Shown: positions 9,985 to 18,141 of the stretch, in pieces
Layout: each line of letters opens with the position of its first letter
Position numbering within the stretch: the first letter of the stretch is position 1
DNA from: Selenomonas sp. AE3005
GTDB lineage: Bacteria > Bacillota > Negativicutes > Selenomonadales > Selenomonadaceae
Direction: 5' to 3'
Assembly (NCBI RefSeq): GCF_905233635.1
Contig: NZ_CAJODG010000023.1
Location: 14,945 to 78,944, forward strand
DNA length: 64,000 nucleotides
The notes under the pieces: generated by a model
Told to the model about the DNA's origin: nothing
What the model saw: only the letters and a program-made list of their open reading frames with translations
Databases searched by the model: none
Position numbers and translations under genes: made by a program

Positions 9985-11334
9985 GACGCAGAAACCGGCA
10001 CTGGTCAGGCCGTCAATCGTTTCTACACCTTTGCTGTTCTGATAGTGCAGGTCAGACACCAGCACTTTTCTGATGTAATGTTTCTGTTTATTGCCATTCG
10101 TAAAGGTAAAATAGCTGCTGGCAGAATGAATGACCAACGGATTTCCCTTAGCATCACGGCCCAGATACATCATAACATGCCCCGGCTTAAAGAGCAGTGC
10201 GCCAGCCGGTACTTCCTGCATTTTCTGCCAGCGCTTGGCGGTGGACAGGCCGGCAAAATTCAGCGACTGCGGCATAGCCAGCTCCTGCTGGTCAGCGTCA
10301 CGGGGGATTTCAATACCCATGCTGCGGTAAACATCACCCACAAACGAGGAACAATCAACACTGTCCTCCATGCCGCCCCAGCCATAGCCATCGCCTAAGA
10401 ATTTCATACTCTGACGAATGAAATTGTTTTGCGTGCAGGGCAGGAATCCCTTATTAACGCTATCATCATCAGTGATTTTTACTTCCGCCTCAGTCAGGAC
10501 ACCGTTTACCTCTACCGGTACATAAGCCAGCCAGGTATCATGTGCCTGCAGTTTGCTGTTCGCCAGCGGAATGACGCTGCCCATTTGGAAAAGGACCGTC
10601 CAGGCACCGCCCACGGCCACCACCTTTTTATTGGCAGTCACGACGAGAAAATCCTTGGGATTCACATAGCGCTGCCAATGCGCACGGTCCGTAACAGCTA
10701 AAGCGCCCAGACTCACCCAGCCCGTGTAATGACGGGCCTGGCAAAAAGCAAAGGCCCCGTCGGCACTCTTATGCAGAATGATAAGCGGTTCTGCCGGGTC
10801 CAGCGCCGTGCCCTGCAGGTTGTCATAATGACGGAAAGACGCATCATCAAAATAATTCTGCGGGGTCGGCAGCAGGCGCATATCCGTCCGTTCCGTCGTC
10901 AACGCATATTTTCCTGTGATAGTTCCCTGCAAGGCCTTAAGATTGCAGTTAGCCTGTGCCTGTGCATAGCTGGCTGTACTAATGGCCTTGCCACTGGCAT
11001 CATAAACCTCACCGGGTGTACTTTCTCCACGATAGTCCTGCTGGGCTTTAAGTATCATTTCTTTTACGGACGCCGCCGGCACATTAACATCAAAGGAGGC
11101 CAGGTCCACCAGACTGTCGCTCCTGGTACGCATAGTGCGATTAAGCGCCGTGATTTCCTGCGCAGACAGCAGCACCTTGTCACCAGCGCTGTTGTTTTTT
11201 GTCCAGTAAGTCTCCGTTGCCCGGTTGTCACTAATGGCTATAGACGCCTCCCCCCAGGCAGGTACAGCTAGAATTACCAACGCTATAAGCCATAAGCAGC
11301 GGCTGCCGCAGGCTGTCAAAAAATTTCTTTTCAT
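9979..11334 (-). CDS. Exported SH3 and NlpC/P60 peptidoglycan hydrolase
   Basis: 451 residues. Signal peptide at about 1-35, bacterial SH3-type domains in the middle (with FCQARHYTGWVSLGALA), and a C-terminal NlpC/P60 domain with Cys328 in DCSSFVGDVYRSMG and His386 in PGHVMMYLG. This resembles the SH3b-containing family of gamma-D-glutamyl-diamino-acid endopeptidases, which cut stem peptides in the periplasm. The ATG at 11334 is chosen because AAAGGAAG lies 7 nt upstream; a TTG six codons earlier overlaps that box. Separate terminators bound the gene, suggesting its own transcript. Confidence 0.9.
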   Translation of the reverse strand: MKRNFLTACGSRCLWLIALVILAVPAWGEASIAISDNRATETYWTKNNSAGDKVLLSAQEITALNRTMRTRSDSLVDLASFDVNVPAASVKEMILKAQQDYRGESTPGEVYDASGKAISTASYAQAQANCNLKALQGTITGKYALTTERTDMRLLPTPQNYFDDASFRHYDNLQGTALDPAEPLIILHKSADGAFAFCQARHYTGWVSLGALAVTDRAHWQRYVNPKDFLVVTANKKVVAVGGAWTVLFQMGSVIPLANSKLQAHDTWLAYVPVEVNGVLTEAEVKITDDDSVNKGFLPCTQNNFIRQSMKFLGDGYGWGGMEDSVDCSSFVGDVYRSMGIEIPRDADQQELAMPQSLNFAGLSTAKRWQKMQEVPAGALLFKPGHVMMYLGRDAKGNPLVIHSASSYFTFTNGNKQKHYIRKVLVSDLHYQNSKGVETIDGLTSAGFCVK

Positions 11335-11354
11335 AGCAAAACTTCCTTTCAATA

Positions 11355-11397
11355 AAAATCACCATGTTGTATGTATTCCACACAGCATGGTGATTTT
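11355..11397 (-). terminator. Terminator of the Fic gene
   Basis: Arms AAAATCACCATG (11355-11366) and CATGGTGATTTT (11386-11397); on the minus strand it is followed by T-rich sequence. Confidence 0.75.
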
Positions 11398-11430
11398 CCT
11401 ATTTATTTTTCTCCACTTTGCAAATCACCA

Positions 11431-12477
11431 TTATATTTTATAATAAGCTGTTGCCCTGCCGGAACCTGTCTTGGCTATGTATCCCTGTTTCAACAAGTAT
11501 GCTAAAGTACGCTCAACAGTCATTTTACTTATATCAGGACATATTTCAAGGATTTCACGCTTAGTTATCTTACCAACATGTTTATCAATCACAATCCGCA
11601 CACGTTCAGCTTTTGATAAACTCCTATCCTGAATAAGTCTCACACGGCTCTCAAATTCTTCATAACCACGCCCTAATATTCCCAGATAATATCTAACGAA
11701 AGGTAAATAATCATTTTCCTCCTCGTGCCAACCAGCAGAACTTCTTTGTAAAACTTCATAGTATGTTTCCTTAGTTTTTTCTATGAGCATTTCCATACTG
11801 ATATATTTTCCCACAATATATCCAGCTTTATAGAACAAAAGCAACGTCAACAGTCTGCTCATACGCCCATTGCCATCATTGAAAGGATGAATACATAAAA
11901 AATCCAATATGAACATAGGTATCAAAAACAACTTGTCAATTTGATCTTCTTCCCATGCCTCTATAAAAGCATTGCAAAGATTATCCATAGATTCTGCCGT
12001 CTGCCAAGCCGGTACAGGTACAAAGCGCGCCTTCTTTACACCTTTCTCATCTGTTTCAGCTATAATATTATCAGAATTTTTATACTCCCCCCCCTTCATC
12101 CCACTTGAATAGGAATACAAATCACGATGCAGCTGCAATATAACACTTGGACGTGGTCTGATGTAATCGTAGTTTTCATGAATAGTGGTAAGTACCTCAC
12201 GATAACCTGCAATTTCTTCTTCTGAGCGATTTCGCGGTTCGGCCTTTAACTTAACCAAATCTTCCAAACGCCCATCGGTAGTATATATCCCCTCAATTCT
12301 ATTCGATGCTCCTGTACTCTGTACCTTTGCTATCTCCAGTAATGTCTTTAATTCATCGATATTAGCCTCCAAAAACAATTCCTGCTTGCCTTTATGTTCA
12401 TGCAGACCAGCAACTAGTTTCACCAAATCAGGCGTATACAGTTTTGATATATTATTCTTATAGTCAAATTTTCTCAT
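11431..12477 (-). CDS. Fic family protein with N-terminal inhibitory motif and C-terminal winged helix
   Basis: 348 residues. The Fic motif HPFNDGNGRMSR starts at His197, so AMP or another nucleotide moiety can probably be transferred to a target protein. SNRIEG at about 58-63 fits the (S/T)xxxE(G/N) inhibitory motif placed N-terminally, as in self-inhibited class II Fic enzymes. The last 60 residues look like a winged helix (TKREILEICPDISKMTVERTL), suggesting DNA binding. The ATG at 12477 follows GATGAGGTAG. Codons 128-131 are encoded by a run of eight G, here in frame; slippage would end translation before the Fic motif. The gene is visibly more AT-rich than its neighbours, and repeated operators overlap its promoter. 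Confidence 0.9.
   Translation of the reverse strand: MRKFDYKNNISKLYTPDLVKLVAGLHEHKGKQELFLEANIDELKTLLEIAKVQSTGASNRIEGIYTTDGRLEDLVKLKAEPRNRSEEEIAGYREVLTTIHENYDYIRPRPSVILQLHRDLYSYSSGMKGGEYKNSDNIIAETDEKGVKKARFVPVPAWQTAESMDNLCNAFIEAWEEDQIDKLFLIPMFILDFLCIHPFNDGNGRMSRLLTLLLFYKAGYIVGKYISMEMLIEKTKETYYEVLQRSSAGWHEEENDYLPFVRYYLGILGRGYEEFESRVRLIQDRSLSKAERVRIVIDKHVGKITKREILEICPDISKMTVERTLAYLLKQGYIAKTGSGRATAYYKI
12087..12094 (-). repeat. Homopolymer G8 tract inside the Fic gene (in frame)
   Basis: Eight C on the plus strand, eight G in the coding sense, encoding the end of Lys-Gly-Gly and the first base of Glu. It is one of three runs of eight G/C found in the window. Confidence 0.9.
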
Positions 12478-12499
12478 AATATCTACCTCATCAATCATT

Positions 12500-12553
12500 T
12501 ATATACATCATTATACCCATCTTTGATGTATATATCAAATATTGATGTATATA
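12500..12553 (-). promoter_or_regulatory. Promoter and triple operator of the Fic gene
   Basis: The minus strand carries TTGATA (12538-12533), a 17-nt spacer and TATAAT (12515-12510). The motif TGATGTATATA occurs three times: at 12500-12510 (inverted) and at 12524-12534 and 12543-12553 (direct). Copies overlap or flank both promoter boxes, a layout expected for repression, plausibly by the Fic protein's own winged helix. Confidence 0.7.
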
Positions 12554-12569
12554 AATTGCGATGCAGATT

Positions 12570-12680
12570 TTAAATCAATATCCCCTGGCAATGGTCAATC
12601 TCATGCTGGATAATCTCAGCAGTAAAGCCGGTGAACCGTTGTTTCTGCGGTTTGAATTTTATATCCTGATACAAAACACT
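12570..12680 (-). pseudogene. C-terminal remnant of a peptide deformylase gene
   Basis: Thirty-six codons ending in TAA read TGFTAEIIQHEIDHCQGILI at the C-terminus. This is the deformylase metal motif QHEIDH plus the usual tail. An in-frame TAA stands upstream and there is no start codon, so only a fragment remains. Its probable former promoter region now abuts the ThrE gene. Confidence 0.7.
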
Positions 12681-12708
12681 TTACATCTATCTGCCGCTGT
12701 CCTACAAT
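12680..12708 (+). promoter_or_regulatory. Probable promoter of the thrE-azlC operon
   Basis: TTTACA (12680-12685), 17-nt spacer, TACAAT (12703-12708), 41 nt before the TTG start. Confidence 0.55.
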
Positions 12709-12748
12709 AGTTTACATACATTTACAATGGGAAAGGATAGGGATATAT

Positions 12749-14077
12749 TTGAGTGAGGACAAGGACGAGATACTGAACAAGCCATTTGCGGAAATCGGGG
12801 AAAAACTGCACCTGCTGCTGCAAACCGGCGCAACGCTGATGGAAAACGGGGCCGACAGCGACAGAACCGTACGGGATATGCGGCGCGCGGCGGCTTTTAT
12901 GGGCATTGACAGCGAGCACATGCACCAGCATGTACTTTATACCACTTTGATGTTAAACGTCAGCGACAGCCGTCATTCCTATACGGAGTTTTGCAAATAC
13001 CAAAAGCACGGCATAAACATGACCACCCTGTCAGCTGTCAGCAAACTGACCTGGAGAGCGTTGGAACAAAACTACAGTCTGGAGGCTTTTCGGCGGCAGC
13101 TGAATAATATCAGAACTCTGCCCCGGGCTTATCCCGTATGGCTGACCGCCTTGGGCGCAGGCGCGGCCTGCGGCGGTTTTTGCAAACTCTTTGGCGGCAG
13201 CTGGCTCGATTTTCTGCTCACGGCCATCTGTTCCCTGTTGGGCTTTTATATGCGGCGGCTCTGTACAGCCTACGCCTTCAATACTTATGCCACCATTGCC
13301 ATCACCTCGTTTGTGACCACCCTTTTAGCCTGGAGCACCCAGTTTTTAACGGGCGGCCTCAACTGGTATCCGCTCATTGCCTGCACCTTGTTCCTCGTGC
13401 CGGGCATACCGCTGATAAACGCGGTCGATGATTTGCTCAACAACTTCATCGTAGCCGGCATGACCAGAGCCATGCACACGCTATTGGTTGTCAGCAGCAT
13501 GACCTTTGGTATTGTCATCGCCATCCGCCTTTGCGGCGTAACAGACTTTACCAGTGTGCAGCTGACTCCCGATACGGTTTATATTTCGCAGGCAATAGCC
13601 GCCGCTATAAGTGCTGTCGGCTTTTCCATCATCTTTAATGTACCGCCGCGAATTTTGCCCGTAGTGGCGGTAGGCGGCATTATCACGGTACTTATCCGCA
13701 ATATCACCGTTCTGGAATTGGGGCTTACCCAGACCGCCGGTTCCTTTCTGGGGGCCGCCGTTGTGGGGCTTATCGCCTTAAAGGCCATTCACTGGTTTCA
13801 TACGCCGAATATCGTCATGACTATTCCCTCGGCCATTCCCATGATTCCCGGGGTACTGCTGTACCGGCTGCTCTTTGCCTTGCTTAATATCCATTTCATT
13901 ACTGCAGAAGGTTTTTTCACGAGTTTCAAAAGCGGCATAGATGCCATAACCATCATTATCGGTATTGCTGTCGGCGTGGCCATTCCCAATATTTTTATCC
14001 ACCGCCAAATCGAACGCCGCAAGCAGGATAATGTCCAGAAATTATTGGCCAAACGCTATGCCGAATCAGCAGACTGA
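12749..14077 (+). CDS. ThrE-type threonine/serine exporter
   Basis: 442 residues. The N-terminal 120 residues are hydrophilic (LMENGADSDRTVRDM), followed by about ten membrane segments. This fits the one-chain ThrE family, in which the YjjP-like and YjjB-like parts are fused. Members export threonine and serine by proton motive force. TTG start at 12749 behind GGGAAAGGATAGG; no in-frame ATG gives a better start. It lies 19 nt upstream of azlC, so the two probably form an amino-acid export operon. Confidence 0.88.
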   Translation: MSEDKDEILNKPFAEIGEKLHLLLQTGATLMENGADSDRTVRDMRRAAAFMGIDSEHMHQHVLYTTLMLNVSDSRHSYTEFCKYQKHGINMTTLSAVSKLTWRALEQNYSLEAFRRQLNNIRTLPRAYPVWLTALGAGAACGGFCKLFGGSWLDFLLTAICSLLGFYMRRLCTAYAFNTYATIAITSFVTTLLAWSTQFLTGGLNWYPLIACTLFLVPGIPLINAVDDLLNNFIVAGMTRAMHTLLVVSSMTFGIVIAIRLCGVTDFTSVQLTPDTVYISQAIAAAISAVGFSIIFNVPPRILPVVAVGGIITVLIRNITVLELGLTQTAGSFLGAAVVGLIALKAIHWFHTPNIVMTIPSAIPMIPGVLLYRLLFALLNIHFITAEGFFTSFKSGIDAITIIIGIAVGVAIPNIFIHRQIERRKQDNVQKLLAKRYAESAD

Positions 14078-14096
14078 TTAAGAAAGAAGGTTATTT

Positions 14097-14819
14097 ATGA
14101 CCCTGACAGAAACCAACTCATCCCATCGCAGGGCCTTTATGTATGGCATACATGACGGTACGCCCATTGCCCTTGGTTATTTTGTGGTATCTTTTACGCT
14201 GGGCATTGCCGCCCGTAATGCCGGACTTACTCCCTTTGAGGGTTTTCTAGCCAGCTTTTTCAACAATGCCTCGGCCGGTGAATATGCCGCCTTTACCATT
14301 ATCGCCGCCGATGCCTCCTATCTGGAACTAGCGATTATGACGCTGGTGGCCAATGCCCGTTACCTGTTGATGAGCTGTGTGGTGAGCCAGAAGTTTTCCC
14401 CGGATACCAATATTCTCCACCGCGTGCTGGTCGGTTTTGATATTACCGATGAAATTTTCGGCATCACCATCGCCCGTAAAGGCCCTTTAAATCCATACTA
14501 CAACTACGGCGCCATGAGCGTGGCCCTGCCGGGCTGGTCAGTCGGCACAGCCCTCGGCGTAATGGCTGGCAACCTCCTGCCGGAAGCTGCGGTCAGCGCT
14601 CTCAGCGTCGCTTTGTTTGGTATGTTTATCTGGGTTATTATCCCTCCTGCCCGGGACAACCGCATTATCGGTACTCTGGTAGCCGTGAGCTTTATCGCCA
14701 GCTTTGCCTGTGCCAACCTGCCCCTCATCAGCGAGCTGTCCGGCGGCACACGCACGATTATCCTGACGGTAGTAATTGCCACCATCGGTGCCATACTGCA
14801 CCCCATAAAAGAAGAATAA
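14097..14819 (+). CDS. azlC: AzlC-family branched-chain amino-acid exporter, large subunit
   Basis: 240 residues, polytopic, with the AzlC/YgaZ pattern (GIHDGTPIALGYFVVSFTLG near the N-terminus, then NNASAGEYAAF). AzlC works with a small AzlD partner to export valine, leucine or isoleucine. The partner gene is normally adjacent, but here the only azlD-like gene is 4 kb away at 18819. SD AGAAAGAAGG precedes the ATG. It is followed directly by a terminator. Confidence 0.9.
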   Translation: MTLTETNSSHRRAFMYGIHDGTPIALGYFVVSFTLGIAARNAGLTPFEGFLASFFNNASAGEYAAFTIIAADASYLELAIMTLVANARYLLMSCVVSQKFSPDTNILHRVLVGFDITDEIFGITIARKGPLNPYYNYGAMSVALPGWSVGTALGVMAGNLLPEAAVSALSVALFGMFIWVIIPPARDNRIIGTLVAVSFIASFACANLPLISELSGGTRTIILTVVIATIGAILHPIKEE

Positions 14820-14821
14820 AC

Positions 14822-14860
14822 AACGCCCGTGGAACTGACAGCCAGTCCCACGGGCGTTTT
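14822..14860. terminator. Terminator between azlC and the convergent symporter gene
   Basis: AACGCCCGTGG and CCACGGGCGTT arms, then TTTT on the plus strand. It may act on both converging transcripts. Confidence 0.82.
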
Positions 14861-14861
14861 C

Positions 14862-16490
14862 CTATAGCGAATTATACACTTTCTCATCTACCTGGCCTTC
14901 CTGCTTGGCCACCAATAAGGCCGACGTGATATTTCCCACAACATTCTGTGCTGTCCCCGGCATATCCATAAGCGGTTCCAGACCGATAAAATGCATGACC
15001 GCCGTCCCGGGAATCCCCATGCTCTCAAGTACCGGCGGCATGACGATAAGGCCTACCCCCGTCATGGCCATCAAGAATTCTACACAAAACAAGGAAAACA
15101 AAAAATCAGCATCGATGGTAACAGAAAAAGTACAAGCCAGCATCATGGACACTACAGAAACATAATAGGCTATCCCGTCCATATTGAACTGCATGCCCAC
15201 GGGCACGGAAAATTTTGTCAGGCGCTCACTTATCCCCAGTTTTTCCTCACAGAACTGCAGCGTTGCCGGCAGGCAGGCGCTGGAATTACAGGTGGAAAAG
15301 GGCAAAGCGCTGAAACGTACCGTCTTTTGCAGAAAAATCACAGGCGACAACCTGGCAATCACACCGATAAGCACACTGGAGACGATGAAACATAACGGCA
15401 TACCCAAAGCTATGACCAACAACAGCTTGCCATAGGTAAGCAGAACCCCCAGCCCCATCTTCATAACCATTCTGGCCATAGATATGAATACCAAAAAAGG
15501 CAGCAGCATGGTTACCATCTGTACGACATTCATCGTGAATCTGTTCATGAAATTGACGCCTTCCCGCGCCCATTCCAACGGCCCCTCCATTTTATTTAAA
15601 ATGAAACCGCAGAAACACGCCAGGAACAAGGTCTGCATGATGTTGTTGTTGGCAAAAGGTGAAATGACATTACCAGGCACAATTCCCGTAATTAAAGAGC
15701 GCAGCGTGAGGCTGCTATCAATGGCAGCCTGGTCGCCTACCACCAGTGCCGGTAAAATATCCGTCATGCCTCCGACCAGATATCCGGCCAGCATGCCGAT
15801 TGTTACATAAAAAGCCAGTTTACATAACGACCAAAAAACCACACGCCAACCTATACGCCCAATATTACTGGAATAGGACATACTGGAAATTCCCGAAATA
15901 ACTGAAAAAAATATCATGGGGGCAATAGCCATCATCAAGGCGCTGATAAACATAGACTGTATCGGTTCTATCACGCCATCTTCCAGCCAAATCTTAGTCT
16001 GCGCTCCGGCTGCATAATGTAGAAAAATGCCCATGGCGGCACCCAAAACAAGCCCCGTCAAAATATTACGCACTTCCTGATTGCCCGGTTCATGCAGTAA
16101 AATAGTGACATTATTCACACCATCACGCCGGCGGCGCGTGTATTTCAGCCGTTTACGATGCGACGACAGTATCGCATACCCCGAAAGCTCATCTTCCGTA
16201 TCTTCAGGTAAAACCAGCAAGGGATTATAGGCCTCGCCCTTGGCAGACATAACCAAACTTAACCGCTTAAATTTACTATGCCATGAAAGGTTTACACAAA
16301 AGTCCGCCTGATTATTGCTATGCTTGGCCAAGCGCAGGAATGTCTCCTCCACCAGCAGCTGCATAATATAGATTTCATGCTGCTCAACCTTCTCCCCGGC
16401 CAGACTATCGGCAATCCAGTCCATAGCCTGGGAGAAGTTTTCCATCGTCATGGCAAACTGACTACCGCTTATTCGAGCGTTATCAGCCAT
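14862..16490 (-). CDS. Dicarboxylate/amino-acid:cation symporter with N-terminal RsbW-like ATPase domain
   Basis: 542 residues. The C-terminal 400 residues are a DAACS symporter (hydrophobic from about 137, with FCGFILNKMEGP and FSTCNSSACLPATLQF). The first 130 residues are soluble and resemble a HATPase_c_2/RsbW anti-sigma kinase fold: QLLVEETFLRLAKHSN for the N box, then GEAYNP and GYAILSSHRKRLKYTRR like the C-terminal part. A canonical second ATP-binding glycine box is not obvious. A symporter joined to such a regulatory domain is unusual and suggests transport coupled to a phosphorylation or partner-switching signal. The start overlaps the preceding methyltransferase gene by 22 nt. Confidence 0.8.
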   Translation of the reverse strand: MADNARISGSQFAMTMENFSQAMDWIADSLAGEKVEQHEIYIMQLLVEETFLRLAKHSNNQADFCVNLSWHSKFKRLSLVMSAKGEAYNPLLVLPEDTEDELSGYAILSSHRKRLKYTRRRRDGVNNVTILLHEPGNQEVRNILTGLVLGAAMGIFLHYAAGAQTKIWLEDGVIEPIQSMFISALMMAIAPMIFFSVISGISSMSYSSNIGRIGWRVVFWSLCKLAFYVTIGMLAGYLVGGMTDILPALVVGDQAAIDSSLTLRSLITGIVPGNVISPFANNNIMQTLFLACFCGFILNKMEGPLEWAREGVNFMNRFTMNVVQMVTMLLPFLVFISMARMVMKMGLGVLLTYGKLLLVIALGMPLCFIVSSVLIGVIARLSPVIFLQKTVRFSALPFSTCNSSACLPATLQFCEEKLGISERLTKFSVPVGMQFNMDGIAYYVSVVSMMLACTFSVTIDADFLFSLFCVEFLMAMTGVGLIVMPPVLESMGIPGTAVMHFIGLEPLMDMPGTAQNVVGNITSALLVAKQEGQVDEKVYNSL

Positions 16491-17419
16491 AAAATTTTCT
16501 CTTTCTTAAGATTGTCCAGACGTTTCAGCTGTACTTTGTTCAACCCTTTTTCACTATAGAGTTTTACAGGTTCGCTGAACAGGGGAATCTGCTGTGCTTT
16601 TAGTCCTTGGGCAGTAATGAATTTCTGTACTTCCGCATCACTGGCAAAGAACTTCTGGTCAAAGTCTGCCTCAGCGATATCCTCATAAACTTTGGCCGAT
16701 TCACGATATACTTCCCGGGCATTTTTTTCATCATAAACAACTTTCGAGGCATCCATGACAAAATCACGGGCAGAAAAATCAGAGGTAACAAAGCAGCCGC
16801 CATGCTTTTTCAGTACAGCCTTAATGTTTTGCAAAACACTGGCCTGCTGTTCATGGGTAAGATACATCATCAGACCGTCCATGGCAATACAGATAGGCCC
16901 TTCCATTTTATCGGCAGCTGCGAGCATTTGCTGCTTGTCCGTCGCGTCAACAACCTCATAGGCGGCCAGTTTCAGCTCAGCAGGTTTCAGGCATTTTTGC
17001 AGATAACCGTTGCCGGTAACTGCCACAGCCTGGAACTCTGCCCCGATATACTTCACCCCATGTCTGGCCATATACAGTCCGCGGCTCGAAAAGCCACAGG
17101 CGATATCCATAACATTTTTATAGCCTTTCTGCTGCACATACTGATTGATAGCAGCATAGCGCATTTCATGATACAGCATATTCACAGGCTGCAGGGTATA
17201 GAAATTCTTGATTTTCCCCGTAAATAAAAGATGCGTCTTGCCCGTAGCCTTCGCATATTCCGCAGCCTCCGGCACCCCGGCCTCACGCAGCCAGAACAGG
17301 GAAGTATAAGCCGTATAAGAAACCGGCTCAAACTCCGCCGCCCAGCTTTTGCCGCTTAACAGTATAAATAATCCCAATACCAGTACAGTAAGCCATCTAA
17401 TTGGCAGTATTTTGTTCAT
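16469..17419 (-). CDS. Exported class I SAM-dependent methyltransferase-like protein
   Basis: 316 residues. Residues 1-28 look like a signal peptide ending KSWAA. The rest resembles leucine-carboxyl-methyltransferase-like class I enzymes: VMDIACGFSSRGLYMA fits the SAM-binding loop, YIGAEFQA the acidic strand end, and AMDGLMMYL the later motif. SAM is cytoplasmic, so an exported methyltransferase is odd; the N-terminus might instead be a membrane anchor with the enzyme inside. The gene overlaps the following symporter gene by 22 nt, implying co-expression. Substrate unknown. Confidence 0.7.
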   Translation of the reverse strand: MNKILPIRWLTVLVLGLFILLSGKSWAAEFEPVSYTAYTSLFWLREAGVPEAAEYAKATGKTHLLFTGKIKNFYTLQPVNMLYHEMRYAAINQYVQQKGYKNVMDIACGFSSRGLYMARHGVKYIGAEFQAVAVTGNGYLQKCLKPAELKLAAYEVVDATDKQQMLAAADKMEGPICIAMDGLMMYLTHEQQASVLQNIKAVLKKHGGCFVTSDFSARDFVMDASKVVYDEKNAREVYRESAKVYEDIAEADFDQKFFASDAEVQKFITAQGLKAQQIPLFSEPVKLYSEKGLNKVQLKRLDNLKKEKILWLITLE

Positions 17420-17572
17420 CTTTTACACACCTTTCCTTAGTTACATAATTATGAATAAAAGCACTTAGTATAGTTCGCTCTCCCTAATACGAAATCCTGC
17501 CACTACGGTGCAAGAAAACAAAATCACCTATATAAGGTTAATGCGTGCTTATTTTTATTTGTTACATCTCAA

Positions 17573-18096
17573 TTGGGTGGAGGTGGTAATACTTTTCGCT
17601 GTTTCACTAAATTTCCCACCAGCAAACGATGGGGCTTTCTAGCAACGTTGCGCCGGGCAGGCCAGCGGCGCGATTATTCATCAAAATATCCAGGGACGGT
17701 TGTTTGTGGGCCAGTCCTCACTGCGTTCGGACAGTCGTTTCACTGCGAAAAGCATCACCACCTCCGCCCTAAGCAGCGTCCGTGAAAAATGATTATTTCG
17801 CAGTGACAGGGAACAAGTACATCGATGTTCTTGTAACGGGAGCAACGAGTTCGTAGCAATTGTATATGCTGTTGCTGGGGGCGAACGGGGGAGTGATTTT
17901 TTATGCGGGGAGCGACTGCCTGAGCGCAGCGAAGGCCGGCACACTGTAGGCCATTGCTAAGCAACTACGCTGAAAGTAGCGCCGTTGGCCTGCCCGGCGC
18001 AGGTAACTGGACAATTCTCTTTTCCGAGGGGTGTCGTTTAGCGGAGGCAGAAAAATTACTCCCCCGTGAACCCCGTGCACGCATGAACAGGATATT
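17573..18096 (-). repeat. Large intergenic repeat, copy A (about 380 bp core plus partial module)
   Basis: Positions 17714-18096 are roughly 90% identical by eye to the reverse complement of 63622-64000. The flank 17573-17713 repeats two of its modules, GCGCCGGGCAGGCC and GGAGGTGGTAATACTTTTCGC, in the other orientation. The element is rich in short palindromes, for example ACATCGATGT. Frames through it are not shared between copies, so it is probably noncoding. The remainder of the 722-nt gap between the flanking genes shows nothing else recognisable. Confidence 0.85.
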
Positions 18097-18100
18097 AAAA

Positions 18101-18137
18101 AAAGGCCCCATCAGAGCCTTACACTCCAATAGGGCTT
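18101..18137 (-). terminator. Probable terminator of the nitroreductase gene
   Basis: On the minus strand an imperfect AAAAGCCC...GGGCC hairpin is followed by seven T, just after the nitroreductase stop codon. Confidence 0.55.
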
Positions 18138-18141
18138 TTCC

